From positions 1 to 64,000 of the forward strand of contig JBLHWY010000004.1 of the NCBI GenBank assembly GCA_047629195.1: a DNA stretch of 64,000 bases, read 5' to 3'. Origin of the DNA: UBA4582 sp047629195. GTDB lineage: Bacteria; Pseudomonadota; Gammaproteobacteria; Pseudomonadales; Azotimanducaceae. Position 1 is the stretch's first letter. The number at the start of each line of letters is the position of its first letter. This document shows positions 1-8,596 of the stretch, piece by piece. A model generated the notes under the pieces. That model was not told the DNA's origin. It searched no databases and saw nothing but the letters and a program-made list of their open reading frames with translations. The position numbers were made by a program, and so were the translations under genes.

Positions 1-12
1 AGGGATCTAATA

Positions 13-864
13 ATGGAAGATTTTAACGGGAAAGTAGCTTTTGTAACGGGTGCCGCTAGCGGAATTGGGTTAGGAATGGCTAAGGCGTTTCTGAACAAGG
101 GCATGCAGGTGATGATGGCGGATATTGAAGAAGAGGCATTGAAAAAAGCGGCGATCGGCCTTGATTCGAACGCATTCTCGACAATTGTCTGTGATGTTAG
201 TAGCCGAGAATCGGTCTTCGATGCAGCGAATGAAACGATCGAAACGTTTGGTAAAGTCCATGTTGTCTGTAACAACGCAGGGGTTTCAACCGGAGGTCTC
301 ATTGACGAATGTGACGCAGGAGATTGGGATTGGTGCCTAGGAGTGAACCTTATGGGCGTTGTTCATGGTTGTGAGGCATTTGTTCCGCACATCAAGGCGC
401 AGGGTGAAGGAGGACATGTTGTTAATACCGCATCAATGGCAGGCTTACTGGGTCGTAACGCCGGTTGGACGATCTACAATGCGTCTAAATATGCTGTCGT
501 GGGGTTAACAGAAGCGCTATTTGAGGAAGGAAAATCAGGAGGCTTTGGTGCCTCGGTTCTGTGTCCGGGTGCGGTTAGAACGCAGATATACGAAGCGCCA
601 CGTAATAGGCCTGAGCGCCACGGCCCGCAAATATCAAAACCTGCCTATACTGATATTTCAGACGACTTAGCTAAGGGTTTAGACCCCGACGTTGTAGGAG
701 AATTGGTCGCCGAGGCCATTGCTGCCAAACGTCTGCACATCATTACCGATCCCAGGTTTTCTCGGTTAGTGGAGAAACGCTTTGAAAGGCTCGCTTCGGA
801 TTTCGAATGGGCTGCAAACAGTCAAACGCTAAGAATGAGCGGTGCACCGGGTGCGATTGAATAG
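13..864 (+). CDS. SDR family NAD(P)-dependent oxidoreductase
   Basis: Classical short-chain dehydrogenase/reductase, 283 aa, a normal length for the family. The Rossmann nucleotide-binding motif TGAASGIG lies at residues 12-19, NNAG at 87-90, and the catalytic Ser141 (NTASMAG), Tyr155 and Lys159 (YNASK) are all present, so an active oxidoreductase acting on an alcohol/ketone is expected. An acidic residue after beta-2 (MMADIEE, Asp37) favours NAD over NADP by family knowledge. The substrate cannot be read from sequence. The start ATG at 13 follows an AGGGA-like ribosome site at the window edge, so upstream operon partners are not visible. It faces tail-to-tail with the beta-propeller lipoprotein, 2 bp apart. 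Confidence 0.93.
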   Translation: MEDFNGKVAFVTGAASGIGLGMAKAFLNKGMQVMMADIEEEALKKAAIGLDSNAFSTIVCDVSSRESVFDAANETIETFGKVHVVCNNAGVSTGGLIDECDAGDWDWCLGVNLMGVVHGCEAFVPHIKAQGEGGHVVNTASMAGLLGRNAGWTIYNASKYAVVGLTEALFEEGKSGGFGASVLCPGAVRTQIYEAPRNRPERHGPQISKPAYTDISDDLAKGLDPDVVGELVAEAIAAKRLHIITDPRFSRLVEKRFERLASDFEWAANSQTLRMSGAPGAIE

Positions 865-866
865 CC

Positions 867-3797
867 TTAGAAAAAGAAACAGGGGCCGTCATCTGTGAAC
901 AAACTGAGTGAGCTGATTTGATCCGGTGAATTCCAATCAGCAGACAATACCTGTCCCTTTGAGAAAAAATGGACGGCATCATCGGCGAGGAACCCTCTGT
1001 CGCCAGCAACGGTGCAGGTTTCTAATTGATGGGTAATTGCCCCTTTGGGATTAATTGAGGCCTCATTGGTATCCAGTTCGAACAGATATAGACCGGTATG
1101 CACATAGGGATAGAAGGTTGACGCTGTGGCGCTAGGGTCGAGTGTGGTGCCATGGACATCTATGGGTAGGGTAAAACGATCAACCCCAGTTTCAAGATTC
1201 CTTCGATAGCTAAACGCATGTGGGTCATAGGATACGGCGGAATCCGTGCCTCTGAAACCAACTTCGAATTCTGATGTGCTGACAGGGGTTGCGGGATCGG
1301 AAATATCAAACAATTGTATTTTTATTCCCTGAAAAAGTGCCATGTTGTTTTCAACGATTGCTGATTTACCGATCCCAAGTAGAAGGTCGTCAGAAATTGG
1401 ATGAAGATAAGAGCTGAACCCGGGTATTTCTAATTCGCCCAAGATGTTCAAATCAGCGAGATCAATAACATAAACAGGATCCGTCGTTAAGAAGGTGACG
1501 ATGTATGCCCTGTCTCCGATGATTCGGGTTGAGTAAATCATTTCTCCTTCTTTGCCTATTGGATTGGGTTTCTCTGCGTTAGGAAGTTGCCCCACCTCAA
1601 CCAGGCTGAAGTTTGGGCCCTCTTCTAACAATGTTATTTTGTGGCCAGAGTTGAATGTTTCAGAAGTAATGACAGTCAGTCTGCCCTCATGCTCGCCCAT
1701 GCGGTAGGCGGGGTTACTGGTGGCAAACCCGCCATCAACTACGCCGCTACCGGCATAAATAGGACCGATATTTGAGAATGAGAACTTGTGAATCGCAATC
1801 GACTCATAACCAGCGAATAGTTCGATTTGGCTTGATCTATTGTACCTACTCGAAACGAGATACATGGAGTCCAGAGACACGTAGGTCGAAAAAACACTTT
1901 CCGCCATGCATACAGAGTTGATGTCTGATGGGTCTTGTAAATTTATCGCTGATACCGTTACCAGGCTTGGGTTTCTTAAATTGGTAGTTCCAAGATTTGG
2001 CACAAGGCAATTTTGCGCGCTAACGAGGGCGTTGATGACACCAGTGCTGTCTGTATATGTGGGTAACAGATCATTCAACTCGGCGTTGTTAATGATCTCT
2101 TGATTCTGCTCGCGTTCCTCAGTATTTGAGGGGTATGGGGTTAAGCCATCAAGAGAAGGTGTTGATCGAGTGACTAAATATAATAGATTGCCAATTCGGC
2201 GGGAATCAATTAGGTATCCTTGAATGTCGAGTGTTGTAATTTCACTTGTAGCTTGAGCGCTCTCGACGTTGTAGAGACTTAGTCTTGTTGCGCCGTCAGT
2301 CCAGTTCCATGGAACAATCTCATCAGTGCGCCATCTGTATTGATAATCACTGCCAAGAACCGCGAGGCGTGAATCAATATCGTCTCCTTTGAGCAGATAC
2401 AAACCTGTTATTCTAGTGTTATCTGATAGTGTGATTGTGTTGACTAGCGAGGTTGAGGGCGAGGCGTTGTTTGCTGCCAAAATTGATACTTCATTGTCTT
2501 TTGCTGTGTAGAAAAAACTGCCGTCAAATCTAGTCAGGTCAGCTTCGTCAACCCCCTGAACTTGGACGTTTATTTCCGAGAAGTTATCAGAGCGGCTATC
2601 AGATAGACTATTGGAGAGCTCGGCAAAGAGTCCGTCTGCTGAAGCTATAGCTGAAACAGGTACACCTGTATTCGCTGACTCAAGACCAGCCCATTCAGAG
2701 AGCCCCTGTTTGACGAATGACTCGAAGACTTCAGGCGAGCCTACCGGTGCAAGCGAACGATCGCTGTAGGGGCGTGTATCTTCTGTATCAGGAACGCCGT
2801 CATTGTCGTCGTCCGTATCGAGGCTGTTCAGAATCCCGTCTTTGTCCGAATCAAGAAAGCGATTCAGGTCGGCAATGATTGATGTGACGTTTTGGTTTTG
2901 TGCGCTGTTGCCTGCGCAAGTCAGTTCGCCGATTAAAACTTCACAGGCGCTCAGGCTATCCATGGCTGTTGGTGTTTGTAGTTCAGTATCCAGGCGATAC
3001 AAGTTCAGCAGCACTTGATCTGGATTTAGTTCAGTCATAGCAGTGACCAATTCCGCCATGATGGGGCCATTGCTAAGCTGGCCAGAGGTCGCCAATTCAC
3101 TTGATAATAAATTTATAAAGGCGCCCATGTTTTCGGCGGCACTGTCACCGTTGGTTTGTGTGCGAGTCTGTACCAGTTGCTCGAAAATGCTGGATATTGC
3201 TAGGAGGTAGGCATTGTTCTCCTGATTAGATCCCGCTTGCAATCGGCTTATGACCAATAGATTTGTAAATCGTGATGTTGTGCTTGGAGCAGGAAGTATG
3301 GGCCTGAGTGCAATGATTAGTTCAGATTCCGCGGTTGAAATAGCGCTGGTAACGGACATGCCATCGTTCATGAGCCTTTGTATGCGCGGGCTTGTGAGTG
3401 TCGTCAGAAGGTTAGTGTTGTATAGCTCGTTTGATGCGCTGATGTTGGCAATCGCGCTGAGAGTAATAGCGTTTTCGTAAGCACCTGTTACCTCGCTGAA
3501 GTATGGTCCAATCGTTTTAATGAAAACGACCTCATCGTTATCAATTTCAAATACAAACTTGCCTTCGTCAGTCGAAATAAGCTCCTGTGTTAGTAATTCT
3601 GCGACAGAGCCATTTTCATTAAGTCTGTTTACGCTGACCGCTGAACCCGTTCTAAGCGGCCCTTTACTTGCGTGACCACTTACTGCGTTTGGAGCCGGCG
3701 GGGGTGCGATGACAGCTCCTGTTCCACCGGTACCACCTTCAGAGCAGGCGAATAGCGTCGCGAATAAAAAAATAACTGATATTCTTTGGATGTTCAT
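867..3797 (-). CDS. Lipoprotein with C-terminal beta-propeller domain and Ca-binding TSP3-like repeat
   Basis: A 976-aa secreted lipoprotein: the N-terminus is a short hydrophobic signal ending in a lipobox (LFAC, Cys18) followed by a Gly/Ser-rich linker. Around residues 315-342 lies an Asp-rich stretch (DSDKDGILNSLDTDDDNDG) matching thrombospondin type-3/EF-hand-like calcium-binding repeats. From about residue 400 to the end the protein resembles the 'beta-propeller domain' family (secreted C-terminal propeller, PF09826-like): VQGVDEADLTRFDG opens it and repeated blocks about transcripts of visible beta strands follow. It begins inside the last codons of the DUF6502 gene (ATGA overlap), so the two are translationally coupled. 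Role unknown; an outer-membrane-anchored, calcium-dependent binding protein is the inference. Confidence 0.85.
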   Translation of the reverse strand: MNIQRISVIFLFATLFACSEGGTGGTGAVIAPPPAPNAVSGHASKGPLRTGSAVSVNRLNENGSVAELLTQELISTDEGKFVFEIDNDEVVFIKTIGPYFSEVTGAYENAITLSAIANISASNELYNTNLLTTLTSPRIQRLMNDGMSVTSAISTAESELIIALRPILPAPSTTSRFTNLLVISRLQAGSNQENNAYLLAISSIFEQLVQTRTQTNGDSAAENMGAFINLLSSELATSGQLSNGPIMAELVTAMTELNPDQVLLNLYRLDTELQTPTAMDSLSACEVLIGELTCAGNSAQNQNVTSIIADLNRFLDSDKDGILNSLDTDDDNDGVPDTEDTRPYSDRSLAPVGSPEVFESFVKQGLSEWAGLESANTGVPVSAIASADGLFAELSNSLSDSRSDNFSEINVQVQGVDEADLTRFDGSFFYTAKDNEVSILAANNASPSTSLVNTITLSDNTRITGLYLLKGDDIDSRLAVLGSDYQYRWRTDEIVPWNWTDGATRLSLYNVESAQATSEITTLDIQGYLIDSRRIGNLLYLVTRSTPSLDGLTPYPSNTEEREQNQEIINNAELNDLLPTYTDSTGVINALVSAQNCLVPNLGTTNLRNPSLVTVSAINLQDPSDINSVCMAESVFSTYVSLDSMYLVSSRYNRSSQIELFAGYESIAIHKFSFSNIGPIYAGSGVVDGGFATSNPAYRMGEHEGRLTVITSETFNSGHKITLLEEGPNFSLVEVGQLPNAEKPNPIGKEGEMIYSTRIIGDRAYIVTFLTTDPVYVIDLADLNILGELEIPGFSSYLHPISDDLLLGIGKSAIVENNMALFQGIKIQLFDISDPATPVSTSEFEVGFRGTDSAVSYDPHAFSYRRNLETGVDRFTLPIDVHGTTLDPSATASTFYPYVHTGLYLFELDTNEASINPKGAITHQLETCTVAGDRGFLADDAVHFFSKGQVLSADWNSPDQISSLSLFTDDGPCFFF

Positions 3798-4639
3798 ATC
3801 TGGCTCTCTCTCGTCATGTCTTCTTCGATGTAATAGATGCCAATGCCCAATCGCATCCTGCCTTCGTCCGATTCATCTATTTCGTTATTTGAGTCTCTGT
3901 CGTGTTGTCCCAACCACAGGTCCAGTTTTTTTAATAACTCTCTTGAGCCAATTCGACTGAGCTGCTGAAAATTATCAATAGCGGATCTAGGCAAGTTGTT
4001 GTAAGCGGTGGTGAGTTGTAGCCGGGTGTTTCCAGACCGAGCTTTTAGGTTGTGTTCAAGCGTGCCGAGCAGGTCTGCTACGCTATTACCCAGAATCTCA
4101 ATTTTTGCATCATGATCCCTGTCGGGAATGTAGGCCGCTTCATCGTTGAGACTTACGTCTCCTGATTCGAGTATCGTGACCGCGCCAACTCTTACGAGCT
4201 CATCCAGTGCAGCACGTGCAGGGATATCACCGCTGTACATTTTCACTAACTCAGAAAAGCTATCAGGTGAGCCCTCGAATTGCAGGATTGGCTTTACACC
4301 TTGCTTATTCTGAAAACGTTTATCTCGATTCCATCCGCTGATTATCCGAACGCCTCGGTTATATGGCTCTGGTGATAACAGGTTTCTCTCTTCAGCCAGG
4401 CTCTCCTCATCCCTAGTATCTCTAAGCCTTGAGACTTCCTTTCTTGTGATGCCAGTCATCATTGCGATTCTCGAAACCGATTGCTTTCTGGTTGCGTGGG
4501 GATAGTCATGATCGGCCGTGTGGACAAAGCTTTGTTTGGCCAGTTCAATAAATTCACCGTACGAAACTCCGTGCTGAAGGAGCAAACGCACCAATGGACG
4601 AAGGAGTTTAAGAATTGCTTTAGAAAGTGATCGTGTCAT
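3794..4639 (-). CDS. DUF6502 family protein (putative HTH regulator)
   Basis: Resembles DUF6502 proteins, a poorly characterised proteobacterial family: the N-terminal block SLSKAILKLLRPLVRLLL followed by HGVSYGEFIELAKQSFV is typical. A helix-turn-helix-like stretch follows (SVSRIAMMTGITRKEVSRLRD), suggesting DNA binding; this is inference. An in-frame ATG exists 36 bp further upstream (4675), but the start at 4639 is preferred. The homologous N-terminus begins here, and a TTGACA/TATATT promoter with a 10-bp-arm palindrome lies between the two candidates, so the upper ATG would fall in the -35 box. No Shine-Dalgarno precedes 4639, so the transcript may be nearly leaderless. It is followed with an ATGA overlap by the beta-propeller lipoprotein. 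Confidence 0.82.
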   Translation of the reverse strand: MTRSLSKAILKLLRPLVRLLLQHGVSYGEFIELAKQSFVHTADHDYPHATRKQSVSRIAMMTGITRKEVSRLRDTRDEESLAEERNLLSPEPYNRGVRIISGWNRDKRFQNKQGVKPILQFEGSPDSFSELVKMYSGDIPARAALDELVRVGAVTILESGDVSLNDEAAYIPDRDHDAKIEILGNSVADLLGTLEHNLKARSGNTRLQLTTAYNNLPRSAIDNFQQLSRIGSRELLKKLDLWLGQHDRDSNNEIDESDEGRMRLGIGIYYIEEDMTRESQI

Positions 4640-4675
4640 ATTTGGGAAATATATCCCAAATATAGGAAATGTCAA
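4638..4675 (-). promoter_or_regulatory. Promoter with overlapping perfect palindrome upstream of DUF6502 gene
   Basis: Reading the minus strand, TTGACA (4675-4670) is followed after 16 bp by TATATT (4653-4648). A perfect inverted repeat, ATATTTGGGA / TCCCAAATAT (4638-4647 and 4654-4663) with a 6-bp spacer, covers the -10 element and runs into the ATG at 4639. Position and symmetry suggest an operator, possibly for the DUF6502 protein itself. Promoter prediction is by eye only. Confidence 0.55.
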
Positions 4676-4856
4676 CGATTTGAATAATCATTCACAAACA
4701 AACTGATCGCCAACCTCGCCAGTTATTGGTTATGTTGACTTGCGAACGTGAGATTATTTATCGTAACCTCCTGTTTAATATAGTTATTTTAAGTTGGTAT
4801 CATTTTTGCGTAATAGTAGTGAGTACCCTAAGATAAACTTGGATTAAGGAAATGAA

Positions 4857-5321
4857 ATGAAAGAGGAAACCAGACAAAATTTAGTGAAAAGTGATATTTG
4901 GATGCGGATGTTATACATGCTCCTATTTGCAATCGCCTATAGCATTGCTGAGGCAGTCATCATATTTCTCGCAATTTTTCAGAGCGTGGCAGTGCTGATC
5001 ACCGGCCACATAAATGAACCACTGCTTCGTTTTGGTAAAAATCTTAGCGTGTTCATCTTCGATATTCTGGAATTTCAGACTTTCAATACTGAGTTAAGAC
5101 CCTTCCCATTTTCAGCTTGGCCCGATGAGGAACCAAGTGGTGGGGAATGGCTAGATGATGAGCCTACTTTGGATGATGTAGACATTGCTGAGGATGAGCC
5201 GTTTGACACCAAGGATGAATTGAAAGCTGAATTTGATGAGCAGCTTAAAGCAGATAAATCTTCCGATTCACAATTGGCCAATGAGTCAGCGGTTGATAAA
5301 AATAAGGATAAAGGAGACTAA
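4857..5321 (+). CDS. DUF4389 domain-containing membrane protein
   Basis: A 154-aa protein with one long hydrophobic stretch at about residues 18-50 and an acidic, Asp/Glu-rich C-terminal tail (from about residue 90). The block around WMRMLYMLLFAIAY...PLLRFGKNLSVF matches the DUF4389 family, small gammaproteobacterial membrane proteins of unknown function. The ATG at 4857 is 6 nt after AAGGA. An out-of-frame ATG at 4852 makes a two-codon reading (ATGAAATGA) that overlaps it; its spacing to the ribosome site is too short. It is divergent from the DUF6502 gene across about 180 bp. Confidence 0.82.
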   Translation: MKEETRQNLVKSDIWMRMLYMLLFAIAYSIAEAVIIFLAIFQSVAVLITGHINEPLLRFGKNLSVFIFDILEFQTFNTELRPFPFSAWPDEEPSGGEWLDDEPTLDDVDIAEDEPFDTKDELKAEFDEQLKADKSSDSQLANESAVDKNKDKGD

Positions 5322-5323
5322 AT

Positions 5324-5349
5324 AGGTAATTACTACAATGTTATTACCT
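5324..5349 (+). terminator. Hairpin after DUF4389 gene, possible weak terminator
   Basis: Inverted repeat AGGTAAT / ATTACCT with a 12-nt loop begins 3 nt after the stop codon. There is no following T tract, so Rho-independent termination is doubtful. Confidence 0.25.
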
Positions 5350-5425
5350 GCGCCAATCCATGCGTTATAATTGCGCTTACTGAGGACAAATCCCCTGTTC
5401 CCAATAACTACCAGCGAGACTTATA

Positions 5426-7219
5426 TTGGCTAACTATATTGCGCCCTTGAAAGAGATGAATTTTGTATTAAATGAGGTGGCCGAAATTAGCCGGGTCTAT
5501 GACCAGGAGCGGTTCGCGGAAAGCAATGAAGCGCTAATAGCTTCTGTGCTGCAAGAAGGTGCAAGGTTTGCTAATGGCGTTCTTGCACCTTTGAATTCCG
5601 TGGGAGACCTTATTGGATCAAGGATCGTGGATAAGCATGTTAGGGAAGCCAGTGGTTTTGCTGAGGCATATCAAAAATTCATTGAAGGTGGTTGGACGTC
5701 ACTACCCTGCAATCCGGCATACGGTGGTATGGGTTTGCCTGAAAGTGTCGGTATTGCTGCAATGGAAATGTGGTCCGCTGCAAACTTGAGCTTTGCTTTG
5801 TGTCCTATGTTGGGGCAAGGCGCAATAGAGGCGCTGCAATCTCACGCGAGTGATGCGCTACGAGACATTTATCTCGAGAAAATGATTAGTGGCGAATGGA
5901 CCGGCACGATGAACTTAACTGAATCTCAGGCTGGGTCCGATCTTGCATCAATTAAAACGAAGGCAGTCTTTAAAGATGATCACTACCTGATTTCAGGTAC
6001 TAAGATATTTATTACCTGGGGTGATCACCAAATGACCGAGAACATTATTCACCTTGTGTTGGCGCGAGTAGAAGGTGCGCCCGAGGGTGTGCGTGGTATA
6101 TCGTTGTTTGTAGTGCCAAAGTTCCTAGTCAAAGAGTCAGGTGAACTTGGCGCGCACAATGATGTATATGCACTATCTGTGGAACATAAAATTGGAATCC
6201 ATGGTAGTCCAACTTGTGTGATGAGCTATGGCGAACAGAGTGAAGGCGCCATTGGCTATCTCGTCGGCGAGGAGAATATGGGCCTCTCATACATGTTCAC
6301 AATGATGAACCACGCACGGCTTAACGTAGGTGTTGAGGGTGTTGCTTTGTCTGACAGAGCGTACCAGCAGGCAGTTAGCTATGCGAGCGGCAGGGTTCAA
6401 GGAAAGCCGCCAGCGACTGAAAATATTGATATAGAAAAAAATGCCCCGATTATCTATCACCCTGATGTTAAGAGGATGTTGATGTTGATGCGTTCGCTAA
6501 CAGAAGGTTCGAGGGCGCTGTGCTACTTGACGGCTGTAAATTTCGATTTGGGTCATGGTGAAGTTTCTGAGGGTTCAGAAGCAGCATTGGCTCGAGCTGA
6601 GTTACTGACCCCTATTGCAAAGGCCTGGTCAACTGAAGTTTCTCAGGAAGTGACTTCCCTTGGGGTTCAGGTGCATGGCGGTATGGGGTACATCGAGGAA
6701 ACTGGTGCGGCACAATTGATGCGTGATGCCAGAATTACCACAATCTATGAAGGTACTACGGGTATTCAAGCCAATGATTTGATTGGGCGGAAAGTTTTAC
6801 GCGATGGCGGTAAGGAACTGGCAAGGTTGTTGGTTGATGCTGAAATGACACTAGAAAGTATGTCAGCCCACACCGAACTGCTTGATGTCTCTATTGCCCT
6901 CAAGAGTGCAATGTTAGAGCTAGGGCAAGTGACGCAATGGCTCCTCGATCGAGGAGCTGATGATGCGCTGTTGGCAGGAACAGCAGCATTCAACTATATG
7001 ATGGGTGCTGGAACATGCATCTCGGGTTGGCTGCTCGCAAAGTCGGCCATGATTTCGCTAGCTAAGATGGATGACGATCCTCAATTCTACCGTTCGAAAA
7101 TCACCACTTGTCGGTTTTTTGCAGCACATATATTACCCCGAAGTACGAGTTATTTAGCTGCCGTAAAAATGAGCGATGACTCGTCACTGATGCTGCCCGA
7201 GGACGCATTTAATCATTAA
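5426..7219 (+). CDS. Acyl-CoA dehydrogenase (long form, DmdC-like family)
   Basis: A 597-aa FAD-dependent acyl-CoA dehydrogenase of the long type with a C-terminal extension, which includes 3-methylmercaptopropionyl-CoA dehydrogenase (DmdC) and many fatty-acyl paralogues. Visible motifs are NLTESQAGSD (flavin/substrate loop), VQVHGGMGYIEETGAAQ, and the catalytic-base region TIYEGTTGIQAND. The protein starts at a TTG. The next ATG (5456) would remove the conserved N-terminal APLKEMNFVLNEV segment that homologues have, so TTG is preferred. It stands alone, with no electron-transfer flavoprotein genes adjacent. DMSP catabolism cannot be claimed without DmdA/B/D neighbours; a generic acyl-CoA oxidation role is safer. 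Confidence 0.9.
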   Translation: MANYIAPLKEMNFVLNEVAEISRVYDQERFAESNEALIASVLQEGARFANGVLAPLNSVGDLIGSRIVDKHVREASGFAEAYQKFIEGGWTSLPCNPAYGGMGLPESVGIAAMEMWSAANLSFALCPMLGQGAIEALQSHASDALRDIYLEKMISGEWTGTMNLTESQAGSDLASIKTKAVFKDDHYLISGTKIFITWGDHQMTENIIHLVLARVEGAPEGVRGISLFVVPKFLVKESGELGAHNDVYALSVEHKIGIHGSPTCVMSYGEQSEGAIGYLVGEENMGLSYMFTMMNHARLNVGVEGVALSDRAYQQAVSYASGRVQGKPPATENIDIEKNAPIIYHPDVKRMLMLMRSLTEGSRALCYLTAVNFDLGHGEVSEGSEAALARAELLTPIAKAWSTEVSQEVTSLGVQVHGGMGYIEETGAAQLMRDARITTIYEGTTGIQANDLIGRKVLRDGGKELARLLVDAEMTLESMSAHTELLDVSIALKSAMLELGQVTQWLLDRGADDALLAGTAAFNYMMGAGTCISGWLLAKSAMISLAKMDDDPQFYRSKITTCRFFAAHILPRSTSYLAAVKMSDDSSLMLPEDAFNH

Positions 7220-7302
7220 AAGCGGCCTAGAAGGTTTTTTTCGAGCCAGTTTTTCGAACCATTTCATAAAGTTTTTTGTGGTACTTATCGTCAATTATGG
7301 GC

Positions 7303-7737
7303 TTAGCGTGAAGCTGTTTCCTGCTCCGTAAGTACAGCCTGTGCGTCAGCCATGTTTTGTAGAATTTGCTTTGCCTGTGCTTCCGTGAGTCCGTGTTGCG
7401 CGCTGCCGCGAAGCATACCAATACTATCGACGATGCCCTGATTATACTGCGTCATACAGGTTATCCAGCGGTTTTTTCGGCGAGTATGTCTGGCTAGTGT
7501 ATTGTAATCAATATCGTAGCTTCTTTGAATTTCTTGCCCGTCCACGATCTCTGCGAGATCAGAGCTGGCTCCTTTGAGTTTGGGCGTGTTGCCACATTCG
7601 CTGGCTGGCACCTCCCATGTCAAAGCTGCCTGTACTTTGGGATGTAAATTAGCAGAAACGTCTCCTGCTGCTTGTACATTTGTCATACTGGCGACAAGTA
7701 ATAGGCTGCCTAACGTAAGTGATTGTGACTTTTTCAT
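7303..7737 (-). CDS. Hypothetical periplasmic protein
   Basis: A 144-aa protein not recognised as a named family. Residues 1-23 form a clear Sec signal peptide (MKK, hydrophobic core, cleavage after NVQAA). The mature part has two cysteines (about residues 48 and 94) that could form a disulfide, a basic RRKNRW segment and a mostly helical C-terminus rich in Ala/Gln. A run of A/T-rich sequence downstream holds no strong terminator. It is convergent with the acyl-CoA dehydrogenase gene. Confidence 0.7.
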   Translation of the reverse strand: MKKSQSLTLGSLLLVASMTNVQAAGDVSANLHPKVQAALTWEVPASECGNTPKLKGASSDLAEIVDGQEIQRSYDIDYNTLARHTRRKNRWITCMTQYNQGIVDSIGMLRGSAQHGLTEAQAKQILQNMADAQAVLTEQETASR

Positions 7738-7915
7738 AAAAACCCTTCCAATTCATTGAAGTTAGCAAAATAAGATTGAGATACCGTTATCCAACCATTT
7801 AAAGGATACTTATTCTTTAGCATTTGTCCAGAGGCGAACGCTGACTTACTAGTGGTTAAAAACTGTGCTGGTCAGGGCCTTCTCTCGTAAGCGAGCATTG
7901 AAGTAGCATTGAGTT

Positions 7916-8596
7916 ATGTTGAAATTAAGCAAGCTAAGTAAAACGTTCAGTCAGCCGGGTGACGATGTCAGGGTCCTGGATGGCGTTGATTTTCACCTTT
8001 CCCCTGCCAAATCTGCAGCGCTGTTGGGTGAAAGTGGGAGTGGTAAAAGCACGCTGCTGCACCTGATCACAGGCCTCGACAAACCAGACTCTGGTGACAT
8101 TATCTTTAACGGAGATGTAGTGACGGATTTTGATGAGAAGCAATGGAATAGAATCAGAAGAACAGAGCTGAGCCTGATTTTCCAACAATATCATCTTATC
8201 CCGACGTTGAACGTGTTGGATAACATCCAACTACAGGCTCGCCTGGCAGACAGTGTCGATCTTGCCCTGCTAGATCATCTAATGTCGCGATTAGGTTTGA
8301 CGACACTGGGTTCGCGCTTACCTCATCAACTATCCGGTGGGCAGCAACAGCGAGTTGCGATCGCCCGTTCACTATTACATAAACCAAAGTTGGTACTTGC
8401 GGATGAGCCTACGGGCAACCTCGACGGGGAAACAAGCAAAACAGTTATCCAGCTATTAATAGAATTAACCCGAGAGACGGGGAGTGGTTTGTTAGTTGTT
8501 ACTCACAGCGAGGATATGGCTAATCACATGGATTCCCGGTGGCGACTAGACAGGGGTAGGTTAATTAAACAACCCGCCGTCAACGTTGCAGAATAG
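7916..8596 (+). CDS. ABC transporter ATP-binding protein, LolD/MacB type (AttE-like)
   Basis: A 226-aa ATPase with Walker A GESGSGKST (38-46), Q-loop IFQQYHLIP, signature LSGGQQQRVAIARSLL (from 139), Walker B LVLADEP (159-165), the PTGNLD motif typical of the LolD/MacB/FtsE branch, and the switch His197. It forms the first gene of an operon with an FtsX-like permease and an AttH/CrtC-like protein, the arrangement of the attEFGH type. It likely powers extracytoplasmic transport or extraction of a lipophilic molecule or lipoprotein at the inner membrane rather than import. Confidence 0.93.
   Translation: MLKLSKLSKTFSQPGDDVRVLDGVDFHLSPAKSAALLGESGSGKSTLLHLITGLDKPDSGDIIFNGDVVTDFDEKQWNRIRRTELSLIFQQYHLIPTLNVLDNIQLQARLADSVDLALLDHLMSRLGLTTLGSRLPHQLSGGQQQRVAIARSLLHKPKLVLADEPTGNLDGETSKTVIQLLIELTRETGSGLLVVTHSEDMANHMDSRWRLDRGRLIKQPAVNVAE

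Noticed and set aside
5426..7219. Calling the long acyl-CoA dehydrogenase DmdC
   Set aside because: Family membership fits, but no DMSP-specific neighbours (DmdA, B or D) are present, so the specific name is not justified.
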